From Vallitalea okinawensis (GTDB lineage Bacteria; Bacillota; Clostridia; Lachnospirales; PQDH01), in contig NZ_PQDH01000006.1 in assembly GCF_002964605.1 (NCBI RefSeq), forward strand, positions 124,001 through 188,000: a stretch of 64,000 nt of DNA, in the 5' to 3' direction. Below are positions 48,141 through 56,679 of this stretch, one piece after another. Position 1 is the first letter of the stretch. The number at the start of each line of letters is the position of its first letter. The notes beneath the pieces are model-generated. The model was not told the origin of the DNA and made no database searches. It saw only the letters and a program-made list of their open reading frames with translations. Made by a program: the position numbers and the translations under genes.

Positions 48141-49043
48141 TTAACCTCCTATTTCAGTTTTTATACCGGATTGGTCAAACATATTTATAATTTCTCTTAG
48201 TCTTTCATCTGAAGGTCTTTCCTTCCCAGATAAAAGATATTTCATCTCAAGTCTGCTGTACTTTTCCATTCCCATTTTATGATAAGGCAATAGGTTAACC
48301 TTAAGAATTTTTAAAGTTGACAGAAATTGAATACAATCAATAATATGTCCATTGTCATCATTAATTCCTGCAATAATGGGCATTCGGACTGCGATATCAG
48401 CTCCATATTCAGATAGCTTTCTTAAATTATCCAGTATGTTTTGATTTGATACACCTGTATATTTTATGTGCTTTTCATCATTCATTAACTTAAGATCATA
48501 AAGAAATAGATCCACTTCATCGATAATATGCTTTAAATGTTGCCAATCACCAAATCCACTTGTATCTATTGCTGTATGTATATTTTTTTCCTTACAAGCC
48601 ATGAGCATTTCTTTTATAAATTCATGTTGAAGTAAAGGTTCTCCGCCTGAAAAAGTGACACCTCCACCAGATTCATCATAGAAAATTTCATCCTTTAGTA
48701 TATCTTCCATTAGTTCTTCCACAGTCATTGCACGCCCGATATACTCTAGGGCATTTGATGGACAAAGATCAACACATTTCCCACAAAGCATACAATTAGT
48801 TTTATCCCTCTGAGGATAACCTTCATCTATTTTTATTGCATTAGTGGTACATCCCGATACACATCTCTCACAATGAGTACACCGTTCCATATAAAACATG
48901 ATTGTGTTGCTCATGCATTGGCTTTCTGGATTATGACACCACCAACACCTTAAAGGACATCCCTTCAAAAATACAGTTGTTCTAATTCCAGGTCCATCAT
49001 GGACAGAAAATTTTTGTATCGTCATAATATGTCCCAAGGACAC
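48141..49043 (-). CDS. hypE: HypD-activating radical-SAM enzyme
   Basis: About 300 residues from GTG 49043, nine bases behind AAGGAG (an ATG at 49052 abuts the site directly). The radical-SAM motif C-x3-C-x-x-C is Cys29/33/36 (GCPLRCWWCHNPE). Two inserted ferredoxin-type [4Fe-4S] sites follow (CTHCERCVSGC and CMLCGKCVDLC), as in activases of the GRE class that includes HypD, Cut and Hpd enzymes. GGEPLLQ is the SAM-binding GGE motif. It installs the glycyl radical on HypD, whose gene begins six bases downstream. Confidence 0.94.
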   Translation of the reverse strand: MSLGHIMTIQKFSVHDGPGIRTTVFLKGCPLRCWWCHNPESQCMSNTIMFYMERCTHCERCVSGCTTNAIKIDEGYPQRDKTNCMLCGKCVDLCPSNALEYIGRAMTVEELMEDILKDEIFYDESGGGVTFSGGEPLLQHEFIKEMLMACKEKNIHTAIDTSGFGDWQHLKHIIDEVDLFLYDLKLMNDEKHIKYTGVSNQNILDNLRKLSEYGADIAVRMPIIAGINDDNGHIIDCIQFLSTLKILKVNLLPYHKMGMEKYSRLEMKYLLSGKERPSDERLREIINMFDQSGIKTEIGG

Positions 49044-49069
49044 ATTAACCATCTCCTTATGCTGAAATT

Positions 49070-49639
49070 TTAAATTTGTTCTTTAAGACCTGTAGGTGTG
49101 TTGACTACTAGTAGTTTAACAGTCTTATTGGTATAATTAGCCCAGTTATGAGCTCTTGTGGAATCGTAATGTGCGCTATCTCCAGGATATAATTGATATT
49201 CTTGATCCTTCAAAATCAGTGTAACAATACCTTCTAATACATAAATGAATTCTTCGCCTTCATGCTGATAGGCTTTTACATTCTCTTCAGCTACTGAAGG
49301 AAGAATTTCAATCAGTCTTGGCAATAACTCTTTATTATCAAGATTATTGGTTAAATGATAATGAATGATATGTGAGTAATCTATTTGGAATACTTCTCTT
49401 TCATAGCTTCTGAGTACAATATTATTATTTTCATTTTGTGTTTTATCGAAAAAGTAAGTTAAGTCAACTTTAAGTACTTTAGCTATCTTATCCAGCGAAT
49501 CAATTGCTATCGTTGTTAATCCTCTTTCAAATTGTGATAGAAAACCTATAGACAATCCTGTTTCTTCACTTACATCCTTCAATGTCAGATTAAGTTCTGT
49601 ACGTAACTTTTTTATGTTTTGACCTATATTATCGATCAT
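49070..49639 (-). CDS. XRE-family regulator with C-terminal cupin
   Basis: 189 residues. N-terminal lambda-repressor-type helix-turn-helix (about 8-62: LRTELNLTLKDVSEETGLS region, recognition IGFLSQFERG), C-terminal cupin (about 105-185) with EGEEFIYVLEGIVTL and YPGDSAHYDSTRAHNWAN, the metal/ligand pocket. Such regulators sense amino acids or amines. It is the first gene of the unit XRE-hypE-hypD, 17 bases before hypE, so it probably controls hydroxyproline use. AGAGGTGAG precedes the ATG. Confidence 0.92.
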   Translation of the reverse strand: MIDNIGQNIKKLRTELNLTLKDVSEETGLSIGFLSQFERGLTTIAIDSLDKIAKVLKVDLTYFFDKTQNENNNIVLRSYEREVFQIDYSHIIHYHLTNNLDNKELLPRLIEILPSVAEENVKAYQHEGEEFIYVLEGIVTLILKDQEYQLYPGDSAHYDSTRAHNWANYTNKTVKLLVVNTPTGLKEQI

Positions 49640-49869
49640 TAATACTCACCTCTGCTACATCTTATTTTTTTAGTGTAGGAAAATAATGCGTTTTGCTTGC
49701 AAGTAAACATACTTTCCTGTACATACTCGAAACGTGACGATAGTTACTTTTCTTATCCTAAACAAATAACTATTTATTATTAGTATTATAATATGTATTC
49801 TAGAAAATGTCTAATATTTTTCATGTTTATGAAACTTATTTCACGATATAAAAAAACTACTGTCACATT

Positions 49870-49946
49870 TCATATTTCTTCAATCATTATCTTGCATACT
49901 TGTTCAACTTTTTCCGGTGTACCAAAGGGCATCCATTCTAACACAA
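49870..49946 (-). pseudogene. Possible 3' remnant of a lost gene
   Basis: In the 363-base gap 49640-50002, one minus-strand frame stays open for about 25 codons and ends in TGA (49872-49870). It begins PFVLEWMPFGTPEK and continues VEQVCKIMIEEI. This looks like a protein C-terminus (compare the GTPEEV tail seen in uroporphyrinogen decarboxylase-type proteins). No start codon with a binding site exists; the frame is closed by TAA in the adjoining hairpin. Elsewhere in the gap (49640-49869) I see only AT-rich sequence. Confidence 0.3.
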
Positions 49947-49987
49947 AGGGTTAAGTTCACATCAACACTTTATGTGAGCTTAACCCT
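49947..49987 (-). terminator. Terminator of the sigma/anti-sigma unit
   Basis: 16-bp stem with one G-U pair, AGGGTTAAG-TTCACAT / ATGTGAG-CTTAACCCT, and a 9-base loop, just after the anti-sigma gene. The T-run is short. Confidence 0.7.
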
Positions 49988-50002
49988 AGTATCATGAGCA
50001 GT

Positions 50003-51301
50003 TTAATCAATCGGTATATCTAATAATTCATTGTAAACCGTGGTATATGTCATTCTTCGTATGTCTAATATAAGCTCCTCTCCATTACCTGGGAAATGTA
50101 ACGTTCTCCTATGAAAGATTCCCTCTTTTGTTTTAACAAAATCACCTTCTAAGGTTTCTAACAACTCGATTACTTCATCATCTATAACTAAATAGACTTC
50201 TGTAAGAACCGTATTTTCTACTGTTTCAATTGTTACATAAGTATCTCCTTCTTTTTTATAAGCATCCAGAACTTCAATCCTTTGACCATGTATTTCAAAA
50301 CTGGTCTTTTGCGTGCCTTTATCTAATACTATTTGTTCATTAACATCATGGTCAGCAGTAAAGCTTATCAATTCTAGCTGTAGCTCATCCAGAGGTGTTG
50401 GCAATGTATCAAATGAAAAATCAAATTGAATGCCTTTCATATCTGTACTTAGTCCCCTCCCTTGCCAATTCACTTCTTCTCCATTAGCATAGAGTTTGAT
50501 ATCTAAATCGTCTGGTCGAGTTCTTTCACCTTTAAGATGATCTGAAATCAGCTCCAGACTATTTTGGATGGACCCTTTAATGACTGTGCTTGTAGGTGAA
50601 ACCGTAATAGACTCGAAATGGAATGTATTATCATCTTTAGTAATATCTAAATTGAGATTTTTCTTTAAGCTATGACCCATTGCTTTGTTTCTATCAAGAT
50701 TAAAAGTAATGTTTCCATTTTCCCATTTGTTATCCTTATAGAATGTATAAGTAAAATCAAGCTTTTTTTCAAAAAAATAAGGCGTTTGAAATTCAGCTAC
50801 ATATTTGATTTCTGTTTTATCATCATTAATGATACCTTGGGAAGATTCAAATTGATGTTCAAAAACCCCTTTAATACATATACTATTTAAATGGTCCATA
50901 AACTCCTCTATACCTCTATCATCATGTACTGTGTAGAACACTAATAACTGATTAGCATCTAACATGACGCCATCTAAGGTTATCACAACACCATTATCAA
51001 AAGTATAACTCTCACCTATGATTTGTCCTTTCCCTAGGTCATTAAGTTCTCTTAAAGTACCATTCATGACTTGGTCGTAACCTATAAGCTTCTTCCCATA
51101 ATGAGCTAGTGTATCAAAATTATATCCTATAACAAGCATACTAAGGAGGATAACCGCCAACTTAAGCTTCCATTTAGTGTCCCTGGAATTGGACTGCTGT
51201 CTACTTAATGCCTGTCGTAATCTAGTCTCCATTTCCTGAGGTGGATGTACTTGATCTATTTCTATCCCTTTTTGTCTAAGCATCTTCTCTAAATTATTCA
51301 T
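50003..51301 (-). CDS. Membrane-anchored anti-sigma factor (DUF4179-like)
   Basis: About 432 residues from ATG 51301, with AGGAGGT seven bases upstream. Residues 1-45 are cytoplasmic and charged, a single membrane helix lies near 47-65 (KLAVILLSMLVIGYNFDTL), and the large rest (70-430) is extracytoplasmic and beta-rich, as in DUF4179/RsgI-like anti-sigma proteins. It overlaps the preceding ECF sigma gene by 8 bases, so both are made together. It should hold the sigma factor inactive until an envelope signal appears. The usual zinc-binding HxxxCxxC of ZAS anti-sigmas is not present. Confidence 0.85.
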   Translation of the reverse strand: MNNLEKMLRQKGIEIDQVHPPQEMETRLRQALSRQQSNSRDTKWKLKLAVILLSMLVIGYNFDTLAHYGKKLIGYDQVMNGTLRELNDLGKGQIIGESYTFDNGVVITLDGVMLDANQLLVFYTVHDDRGIEEFMDHLNSICIKGVFEHQFESSQGIINDDKTEIKYVAEFQTPYFFEKKLDFTYTFYKDNKWENGNITFNLDRNKAMGHSLKKNLNLDITKDDNTFHFESITVSPTSTVIKGSIQNSLELISDHLKGERTRPDDLDIKLYANGEEVNWQGRGLSTDMKGIQFDFSFDTLPTPLDELQLELISFTADHDVNEQIVLDKGTQKTSFEIHGQRIEVLDAYKKEGDTYVTIETVENTVLTEVYLVIDDEVIELLETLEGDFVKTKEGIFHRRTLHFPGNGEELILDIRRMTYTTVYNELLDIPID

Positions 51302-51818
51302 GAAAACCACCTCCTAAACTTTCCTTCAACTTCTTGATACCTATGGACATTCGAGATTTTACTGTTCCCAATGGGATGTGAAGTAATTGACTTATTGTTT
51401 GGTAATCATAATCAAGGTAATAATGTAACCTAATTACTTCTTGGTGCTTTTTATTAAGCTTCGTAAGATGTTCTTCTATGAGCATCGTTTCTTCTTTCCC
51501 TTCTAGCCCACCTAAACAAGCACGTTCTTCTATAAAATCCATTGATACAATTTTTTTCTTATCTTTTAATAGCTTCTTACAACGATTAACCAAGATGGTT
51601 TTGCTCCAGCTATAAAAGCTTTTCTCTTTTTTTAGGCTCTGGATCTTCTCATAGATAATAACAATCATATCTTCCAAAGCATCTAAAGCATCATCCTCAT
51701 TTCTCATGTATGTATAAGCTAATCTATAGTAATCCTGCTCTTGATCCATAATCAATTTCAGTAATGCCTCTTTATCTCCTTGCTTTGCTCTTTTAATCAG
51801 CAGCTCAGTTTCCAACAC
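51294..51818 (-). CDS. ECF-type RNA polymerase sigma factor
   Basis: About 174 residues, taken from GTG 51818 (GAGGG four bases upstream); an ATG at 51869 lacks a binding site. Region 2 spans about 15-80 (YRLAYTYMRNEDDALDALED, with the -10-recognition part SWSKTILVNRC) and region 4 about 112-165 (HQEVIRLHYYLDYDYQTISQ, PLGTVKSRMSIGIKKL). It lacks regions 1 and 3, as ECF sigmas do. Coupled to the anti-sigma gene; the target promoters are unknown. Confidence 0.9.
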   Translation of the reverse strand: MLETELLIKRAKQGDKEALLKLIMDQEQDYYRLAYTYMRNEDDALDALEDMIVIIYEKIQSLKKEKSFYSWSKTILVNRCKKLLKDKKKIVSMDFIEERACLGGLEGKEETMLIEEHLTKLNKKHQEVIRLHYYLDYDYQTISQLLHIPLGTVKSRMSIGIKKLKESLGGGFHE

Positions 51819-51890
51819 GTCACCCTCTTTTAGTTTACTTATCTTACACCTATAAGAGTATTTTAACATTAAAAAGGTTCATTTTTTTAC

Positions 51891-51922
51891 AAAAAAAAGA
51901 ATCAATCTTAACTGATTGATTC
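51891..51922 (-). terminator. Terminator of the Tad operon
   Basis: Perfect 9-bp stem GAATCAATC / GATTGATTC with a six-base loop and a run of eight T on the minus strand (51898-51891). It closes the transcript after the DUF192 gene and overlaps its last codons. Confidence 0.88.
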
Positions 51923-52252
51923 CAACCATATTCTATCCCCTTGTTGTATATCCTTTAACAACCCTTCTTTTGTTTCGACTACTGTACTGACACCCTTAAC
52001 TGGCATAATGACCTTGCCAGGGGGTAACCCTTCAATTTTAGAGACAACTGTCATATCATCATCTAAAAATACAACATCAATATTACATCGCATAAAAAAT
52101 GTATGTATACTGTTACACGGTTTCAGCATGAGTGCCTCATGATGCAATTCTTTTCTAAACATAAATCCACATAATCGCTTAATAAAAGTATCTGCAATGA
52201 GTAAATCCTTTGTTATAAACTTTTTATAACTAATCATGGTTTTAATTGTCAT
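51908..52252 (-). CDS. DUF192 domain protein
   Basis: 114 residues matching the DUF192 family: KDLLIADTFIKRLCGFMFRK, the FFMRCNIDVVFLDDD core, then VVSKIEGLPPGK and VVETKEGLLKDI. The family has no established activity. The protein has no signal peptide. It is the last gene of the Tad operon, 13 bases after tadC; DUF192 genes commonly accompany Tad clusters, suggesting a link to pilus biogenesis that is unproven. Confidence 0.85.
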   Translation of the reverse strand: MTIKTMISYKKFITKDLLIADTFIKRLCGFMFRKELHHEALMLKPCNSIHTFFMRCNIDVVFLDDDMTVVSKIEGLPPGKVIMPVKGVSTVVETKEGLLKDIQQGDRIWLESIS

Positions 52253-52265
52253 TATATCACCTCAT

Positions 52266-53180
52266 CTAAAAAACCTCTGACATACGGATAATAATAGGGC
52301 CTAAAATAATAACAAAGATGGCTGGAAAGATGAAAATAACTAAAGGAAATAACATCTTTACAGGTGCTTTCATAGCTTTTTCTCTAGCTGCCTGTTTGAT
52401 ATTCTCTCTTAAGCCTGCTGCTTCGATTCGAAGCACTCTTCCTAAACTTACACCAAGCTCATCGGCTTGAATTAAGGATGTTATCAACATAGAAAGTTCT
52501 TTCAAATCACATCTTTGACTCATGTTTTTTAGGGCTATTTTTTTCTCGATTCCCATTCTCATCTCTTTCAGGGTTTTGGCAAACTCACTTGATAGCTCTC
52601 CTTCAATTGTATCAACAACTTTTGCTATTGCTCCATCGAAAGAAAGCCCGGCTTCTACACTAACTGTTATTAGATCTAATGTGTAAGGTAAGTCCCTCCT
52701 TATAGCATTCTTCTTAAGACTGATTCTTCTAGCTAAATAGAAGCGATAGAGCGTATTGATTAACATGACTACCATCAATGCAATAACTAAAGAAGTGAAT
52801 ATATTGGACTTTAAGTTATAAGTTAACAAACCAAACAATAATGAAAAAACGATGATGAGTAACGTTTTATTGAACATCCACCTCTCAGCAGTATTATTTC
52901 TAAGTACCCCAGCTCTCTCTAACTTTTTATTAAGAAGGTCAACTTTATAGCTGGGTGTCCATTTAAAATACACGTTACTTAATGAATTATAAAGGGGTTG
53001 GATAACCCTCTCTGAAAGAGATCTTTTCTCCAAATTGTCTATAGGACCTTTATTGATAAACTCAATTTGTTCTAATCTATCTTCTAGGATTAATTTGTCT
53101 TTATTTAAAATAGATAGCAGAACATAAAAAATGATAAGTGTAAGAATAAAAATGATAACAGCAGTTAGATATAGCACCAA
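52266..53180 (-). CDS. tadC: Tad pilus inner-membrane platform protein TadC
   Basis: 304 residues, type II secretion GspF-like platform. An N-terminal helix (about 1-22), then two helices near 105-140 and a C-terminal pair near 265-300. The F-domain has PYTLDLITVSVEAGLSFDGAI and the second conserved TSLIQADELGVSLG. With TadB it forms the base on which the Flp fibre is assembled by the CpaF ATPase. It lies 15 bases after tadB. Confidence 0.92.
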   Translation of the reverse strand: MVLYLTAVIIFILTLIIFYVLLSILNKDKLILEDRLEQIEFINKGPIDNLEKRSLSERVIQPLYNSLSNVYFKWTPSYKVDLLNKKLERAGVLRNNTAERWMFNKTLLIIVFSLLFGLLTYNLKSNIFTSLVIALMVVMLINTLYRFYLARRISLKKNAIRRDLPYTLDLITVSVEAGLSFDGAIAKVVDTIEGELSSEFAKTLKEMRMGIEKKIALKNMSQRCDLKELSMLITSLIQADELGVSLGRVLRIEAAGLRENIKQAAREKAMKAPVKMLFPLVIFIFPAIFVIILGPIIIRMSEVF

Positions 53181-53195
53181 ATCACTCCTTTCTTC

Positions 53196-54170
53196 TTACA
53201 TTTCAATAGTAACGATTTTTCTAATAATTACAAGCCCAATAAACTGGTTAACAACTGCCGTCACCAGCATGGTTATTCCCATAGTAGTAGTAAATAAAAG
53301 CATAATCAGTTCCCTGTTAAATAAGTATAGAATAACACCTAGAAAAACAGGTATAAGCATAATAATAAGCCCGGATAGCTTACCTTGAGCAGTAAGTGTT
53401 TTCAATTCCATTTGAATTTTTTGTCTTTCTCGTATGGTCTCTGCGATATTATCAAGAATTTCTGAAAGCTTTCCGCCAATATCTTTTTGTATTAATATTG
53501 CATTAACAATTAACTTCAAATCTTCTGAATCTATTCTCTTCAACATGTTATTAAAGGCATCTTCTGTTGAAGCTCCTAACCGCATTTCTTTTAGTAACCT
53601 CTTAAATTCTTTAGATAAGGGATCTTCAGTCTCTTCAACAACAACTGATAAAGCTTGTAAAAATGAATAACCAGCTTTTAATGAATTGGATATAATCATC
53701 ACAGCTTCATTTATCTGTTCATTGAAGAGTAGTAAGCGTTTATTCTTTCTTCTATTAATGATTATTCTTGGGATCATCCAGATTATAATAAAAATAATCA
53801 AACTTAATATACTATCGTAAGTTATACTATACCCAGTAAAAGCTATCAAAAGAGAGATGATGAATCTTAACATTTGTAACTCTTCAACTTTGAGAGGTAT
53901 ATCTGCTTTTATTAGATCCAATTCTAGTTGGTTCCTTCTCCTTTTATTAATGGTTATACGAGGTATTAATTTCGAAAGACTTTTAAGTATCGTTATATTA
54001 CTCTTATGACCATCCATTTTGTCTATGGCATCAAAATCCTTGTCATAGTACTTTAATGCATCCACTGGTCTTCCTTTCATAGCAATACTAAATAAGATCG
54101 CATAACTAAGAGTTAATATACATAGAAAAGTTAATAATAGGGCAATAAGAATCATTTTTATCACATCCAT
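53196..54170 (-). CDS. tadB: Tad pilus inner-membrane platform protein TadB
   Basis: 324 residues with helices at about 8-28, 100-138, 255-290 and the GspF domain (NEAVMIISNSLKAGYSFLQAL, split as NEAVMIISNSLKAG and YSFLQAL; KDIGGKLSEILDNIAETIRER). It partners TadC. Both platform proteins are separate genes, as is usual for Tad. It lies 22 bases after cpaF. Confidence 0.92.
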   Translation of the reverse strand: MDVIKMILIALLLTFLCILTLSYAILFSIAMKGRPVDALKYYDKDFDAIDKMDGHKSNITILKSLSKLIPRITINKRRRNQLELDLIKADIPLKVEELQMLRFIISLLIAFTGYSITYDSILSLIIFIIIWMIPRIIINRRKNKRLLLFNEQINEAVMIISNSLKAGYSFLQALSVVVEETEDPLSKEFKRLLKEMRLGASTEDAFNNMLKRIDSEDLKLIVNAILIQKDIGGKLSEILDNIAETIRERQKIQMELKTLTAQGKLSGLIIMLIPVFLGVILYLFNRELIMLLFTTTMGITMLVTAVVNQFIGLVIIRKIVTIEM

Positions 54171-54192
54171 ATTTAATGTACCTTAAGGTATA

Positions 54193-55521
54193 TTAGTAAA
54201 ATATATCTTGTGGTATAGTAACACCTTGTTCTCTTAGCTTTTCAATAAAACTGGGCATTACGCCTGTGAATACATACTCGCCTTTGACTTTATTATTGCT
54301 ATCAAGACCTCTCTGTTCATATTTAAAAATATCTTGGAGAATGATGACATCGCCTTCCATTCCTTGTACCTCTGTTATATGGGTGATTTTTCGACTACCA
54401 TCCATGAGTCTTGATTGTTGAATAATGAGATCAATGGCTGAACCAACCTGATCCCGTATAGCCCTTATGGGTAGATTCATTCCTGACATAAGAACCATTG
54501 TCTCTAACCTTGAAAGCATGTCTCTTGGTGAGTTAGCATGACCCGTTGTTAAAGATCCATCATGACCTGTATTCATAGCCTGCAACATGTCTAATGTCTC
54601 TCCAGATCGCACTTCTCCAACAATTATTCGATCTGGTCGCATTCTCAGGCTGTTTTTTACTAAATCCCTTATGGTGATTTCTCCTTTACCTTCTACATTT
54701 GCTGGTCTTGTTTCCAAGCGTATAACATGACTCTGTGAAAGTTGTAATTCCGCTGCATCTTCAATGGTAACTATTCTTTCTGAATCTGGTATAAAGGAAG
54801 ATAATACATTGAGTGTTGTTGTTTTACCACTTCCTGTCCCTCCTGATACCACAATATTTAAATGACCTTCTACACAATATTTTAGTAACTGAGACATCTT
54901 TGAATTAATCGTACCAAAGTTGATTAAATCATCCACCTGAAAAGGATCTTCTGAAAATTTTCTGATGGTAATGGAAGGTCCATCGATGGCTAAAGGGGGG
55001 ATTATTGCGTTAACTCTTGAACCGTTGGGGAGTCTTGCATCAACCATCGGTGAACTTTCATCAATTCTCCTTCCAATCGGTGCTACAATCTTTTTAATAA
55101 CATGCATGACATGATTATTGTCTTTGAATTTTGCATCGGTTAACATCAGTTTACCGTTTTTTTCAATATAAATTTGATAAGGTCCATTGACCATAATTTC
55201 AGTCACTTGTTCATCTCTCAGTAAGCCTGTTATAGGTCCGAACCCAATAATTTCATTTAATAGCTCTTCATTGATTTTATTCTTTTGGTGATTAGTCATA
55301 TTAAGAGATTCTTGTTCTATATGCTTTTGGATAATGTACTTTATATCCTCTTTTAATTCTTCATTATCTTCAGATATATCCTTAAAATCTATATCTAATT
55401 CACTAATGACTCTGTTTTGTATACTCATTTTTAAGTTCAAATAAGGATCGACTTCTTTTTCAACGAACTTCAAAGACTTCTTATCCGTATTCATCTCTTC
55501 CAATCTTTTTTTTAAAGACAT
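54193..55521 (-). CDS. cpaF: Tad pilus assembly ATPase (CpaF/TadA)
   Basis: 442 residues from ATG 55521 (AGGTGG upstream); overlaps the preceding gene by 10 bases. Hexameric type II/IV secretion ATPase that polymerises Flp pilin. Walker A GGTGSGKTT, Walker B-type IIVGEVRSGE, the Asp box IEDAAELQ and His box TGHDGSLTTGHANS are intact. The N-terminal 100 residues form the usual CpaF helical region. Cytoplasmic, at the TadB/TadC platform. Confidence 0.94.
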   Translation of the reverse strand: MSLKKRLEEMNTDKKSLKFVEKEVDPYLNLKMSIQNRVISELDIDFKDISEDNEELKEDIKYIIQKHIEQESLNMTNHQKNKINEELLNEIIGFGPITGLLRDEQVTEIMVNGPYQIYIEKNGKLMLTDAKFKDNNHVMHVIKKIVAPIGRRIDESSPMVDARLPNGSRVNAIIPPLAIDGPSITIRKFSEDPFQVDDLINFGTINSKMSQLLKYCVEGHLNIVVSGGTGSGKTTTLNVLSSFIPDSERIVTIEDAAELQLSQSHVIRLETRPANVEGKGEITIRDLVKNSLRMRPDRIIVGEVRSGETLDMLQAMNTGHDGSLTTGHANSPRDMLSRLETMVLMSGMNLPIRAIRDQVGSAIDLIIQQSRLMDGSRKITHITEVQGMEGDVIILQDIFKYEQRGLDSNNKVKGEYVFTGVMPSFIEKLREQGVTIPQDIFY

Positions 55522-56669
55522 CTGACCACCTCTTGACACATGGTTTGAATTGCTTTAACAATCTTTAAAGTTCTATTCTTATTATTATCACATAATGGAA
55601 GACCTCTATTTACAGATAATCTAACATTTTTTATATCTTCAGGTATCATTGAGAATAATTGCTCCGCAAAAACATCCTGTACATCTTTTTTACTCAATCC
55701 ATACTTGCCTGTAACGCTATTAACGACAACTTTTACCTTATTACTGTCATAATTAAGAGTCTCCATAACGCTTAATCCAAGTTTTGTATCTCTTAAAGTT
55801 GTCATTTCCATATTAGCTATAAAAAGTACCAAATCCGATGTATCGAGAATATTAAGTGTAGAATCATTAAAGTTTATACCTGTATCTATAACAATAAACT
55901 CATAATGTTTTTTAAATATACTAACCATTTTTTCTATTGCATCTTTACTAATGTACTCTGCTTTTTCAGGGTTATATGGCGCAAATAGAATATCGAGTTT
56001 TTTATTATGTTCGTATAAATAAGGTCGAATACTAGAGTAAGAAGCCAACTGACCATCATCAATAATATCTAGTATAGTTTTATCATTATGTTGATTAGCT
56101 AGCATGGATATATCACCATACTGTAAGTCCAGATCCAATAGTAGGGTTTTCTTTTTAAAGGTTTTACTTAAAGTAATAGCACTATTGATGGAAAGCACGG
56201 ATTTGCCAACGCCTCCTTTAGAACTATAGAAACTGATTACCTTCCCATTAGATCCTAGCTCTTCATAGGTTTTGCTATATATTGCTCTTTCCTTTTGCTT
56301 TTCATATGTAGCCGTTATAGTATCAATTAAATCGTTATAATTAAAGGGTTTTATAATATACTCCTTGGCACCGCAAAACATAGCTTTCTTCAGATACTCA
56401 CTTTTTGCTTGAACAGACATGATAATAACGATAACAGATGGAAAGGCTTCAGTAATTTTTTCAGTGGCTTCAAGACCGTTCATAATAGGCATATTGATAT
56501 CCATCAAGACGACATCAGGCTTATATTCAGGTATCAACTTTAAAACCTCTTCACCATTACTAGCTTCTCCTGTAATTTCAAAATTCTCTTTTTCCATGGA
56601 TAGTATCTTCTTAATAACATTTCTTGTTTCTTCTATATCGTCAGCAATCATTACCTTGATCTTACTCAT
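55512..56669 (-). CDS. cpaE: CpaE-type pilus localisation protein with receiver domain
   Basis: 385 residues from ATG 56669 (AGAGGTGA upstream). Residues 1-120 are a receiver domain with a complete acidic pocket (Asp10/11), phospho-acceptor Asp57 in VLMDINMP and Lys in IKPF, so phosphorylatable, unlike many CpaE/TadZ proteins whose receiver is degenerate. Residues 145-380 are a MinD/ParA-type ATPase with deviant Walker A SSKGGVGKS. In other bacteria CpaE/TadZ places the pilus at a site in the cell. An orphan histidine kinase such as DegS downstream could phosphorylate it, which is inference. Confidence 0.9.
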   Translation of the reverse strand: MSKIKVMIADDIEETRNVIKKILSMEKENFEITGEASNGEEVLKLIPEYKPDVVLMDINMPIMNGLEATEKITEAFPSVIVIIMSVQAKSEYLKKAMFCGAKEYIIKPFNYNDLIDTITATYEKQKERAIYSKTYEELGSNGKVISFYSSKGGVGKSVLSINSAITLSKTFKKKTLLLDLDLQYGDISMLANQHNDKTILDIIDDGQLASYSSIRPYLYEHNKKLDILFAPYNPEKAEYISKDAIEKMVSIFKKHYEFIVIDTGINFNDSTLNILDTSDLVLFIANMEMTTLRDTKLGLSVMETLNYDSNKVKVVVNSVTGKYGLSKKDVQDVFAEQLFSMIPEDIKNVRLSVNRGLPLCDNNKNRTLKIVKAIQTMCQEVVRCL

Positions 56670-56679
56670 GATGTCACCT

